A DNA stretch of 6,283 nucleotides from an uncultured Woeseia sp. (GTDB lineage: Bacteria; Pseudomonadota; Gammaproteobacteria; Steroidobacterales; Woeseiaceae): NCBI GenBank assembly GCA_937925605.1, contig CALALV010000060.1:1-6283 (forward strand). The letters run 5' to 3'. The notes under the pieces are model-generated. The model searched no databases. It was not told the origin of the DNA and was given only the letters and a program-made list of their open reading frames with translations. The translations under genes and the position numbers were made by a program. Positions 6,137 through 6,283 of this stretch are shown here, piece after piece; the stretch's first letter is position 1, and every line of letters starts with the position of its first letter.

Positions 6137-6149
6137 GTTAGGAATTTTA

Positions 6150-6194
6150 ATCAATACAAAGCCGTATCCGGTCCCGGGGGCGCTCCGGCCACGG
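6150..6194 (-). terminator. Candidate intrinsic terminator of pilA
   Basis: Downstream of the pilin stop, CCGTGGCCGG (6194-6185) can pair with CCGGATACGG (6171-6162): eight Watson-Crick pairs, one G-U pair and one mismatch around a 13-nt loop. CTTTGTATTGATT follows at once (6161-6149). An abundant pilin gene is usually followed by a terminator, and partial read-through would feed pilB. The stem is imperfect and the T tract is interrupted. Confidence 0.4.
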
Positions 6195-6222
6195 CCCGCG
6201 CAGGGGCCCGCAACGGCACGAA

Positions 6223-6283
6223 TCAGGGCCGGCAGGTCGACGGCAGGTAGCGCGCGTCGATCGTGCCGGGCTGGTAGGGCGCG
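6223..6283 (-). CDS. pilA: Type IV pilin (PilA-like), C-terminal 19 residues (partial, 5' end outside window)
   Basis: The minus-strand frame ending at TGA 6225-6223 reads APYQPGTIDARYLPSTCRP. A short polar stretch followed by a .YLP..CR ending is the usual C terminus of gammaproteobacterial type IVa major pilins, where the cysteine closes the disulfide-bonded D-region. The partner cysteine and the N-terminal leader and hydrophobic helix lie outside the window. The position directly upstream of pilB on the same strand, as in ppdD-hofB-hofC and tapABCD, supports PilA. With so few residues visible, a minor pilin or another protein cannot be formally excluded. The 184-bp gap to pilB holds a candidate terminator and regulatory sites, so pilA is probably its own transcript with some read-through. 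Confidence 0.75.
   Translation of the reverse strand, partial: APYQPGTIDARYLPSTCRP

Larger units (their letters stand above)
6079..6138 (-). repeat. Pair of 8-bp direct repeats ACTGTGAA upstream of pilB
   Basis: ACTGTGAA occurs on the minus strand at 6138-6131 and again at 6086-6079, 52 bp apart, close to five helical turns. The distal copy forms the good half of the CRP-like site at 6121-6136. The proximal copy has no matching second half. Two same-facing half-sites in one face-aligned array could bind a regulator, but an 8-bp match is not strong on its own. Confidence 0.35.

Noticed and set aside
6143..6148. AT-rich TAAAAT as a sigma-70 -10 box for pilB
   Set aside because: No -35-like hexamer lies 16-18 bp upstream, and the bases belong to the AT-rich tail after the candidate pilA terminator.

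Overview
The window is a GC-rich proteobacterial chromosome segment built almost entirely of well-conserved housekeeping and type IV pilus genes. The SecA tail joined to mutT, and the order pilA-pilB-pilC-pilD-coaE-zapD converging on them, match the arrangement seen around secA/mutT and the pilus (ppdD-hofBC, tapABCD, pilABCD) loci of Gammaproteobacteria. A high-GC gammaproteobacterium is the best guess. A betaproteobacterium is not excluded, because zapD and pilD-coaE linkage occur there too. No sign of horizontal transfer, mobile element, CRISPR array or structural RNA gene was seen.

Layout. Plus strand: the last 55 codons of secA (1-170), then mutT 10 bp later (181-600). All other genes lie on the minus strand and read from right to left: the end of a type IV pilin gene (pilA, 6283-6223), a 184-bp regulatory gap, pilB (6038-4317), pilC (4259-3039), pilD (2953-2069), coaE (2072-1455) and zapD (1390-587). 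The zapD stop lies inside the 3' end of mutT, so the two convergent genes overlap by 14 bp. The gaps between genes are 10, 64, 85, 57 and 184 bp; none exceeds 300 bp.

How the genes work together. PilD cleaves and N-methylates prepilins. PilB is the hexameric ATPase that powers pilus extension, and PilC is the inner-membrane platform it acts on. PilA is the fibre subunit. CoaE completes coenzyme A synthesis and is coupled to pilD by an ATGA overlap. ZapD bundles FtsZ at the division ring. On the other strand, SecA drives protein export and MutT clears 8-oxo-dGTP.

Points worth a second look: the pilA-pilB gap carries a CRP/Vfr/Clp-like site, an 8-bp direct repeat spaced about five helical turns, and an inverted repeat. 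The zapD start is ambiguous (an upstream ATG that may sit at the transcription start, or an AUU codon placed where homologues begin). yacG, often found next to zapD, is absent. A strong hairpin with a T-rich tail lies between pilC and pilD. I found no convincing evidence of a previously undescribed system.
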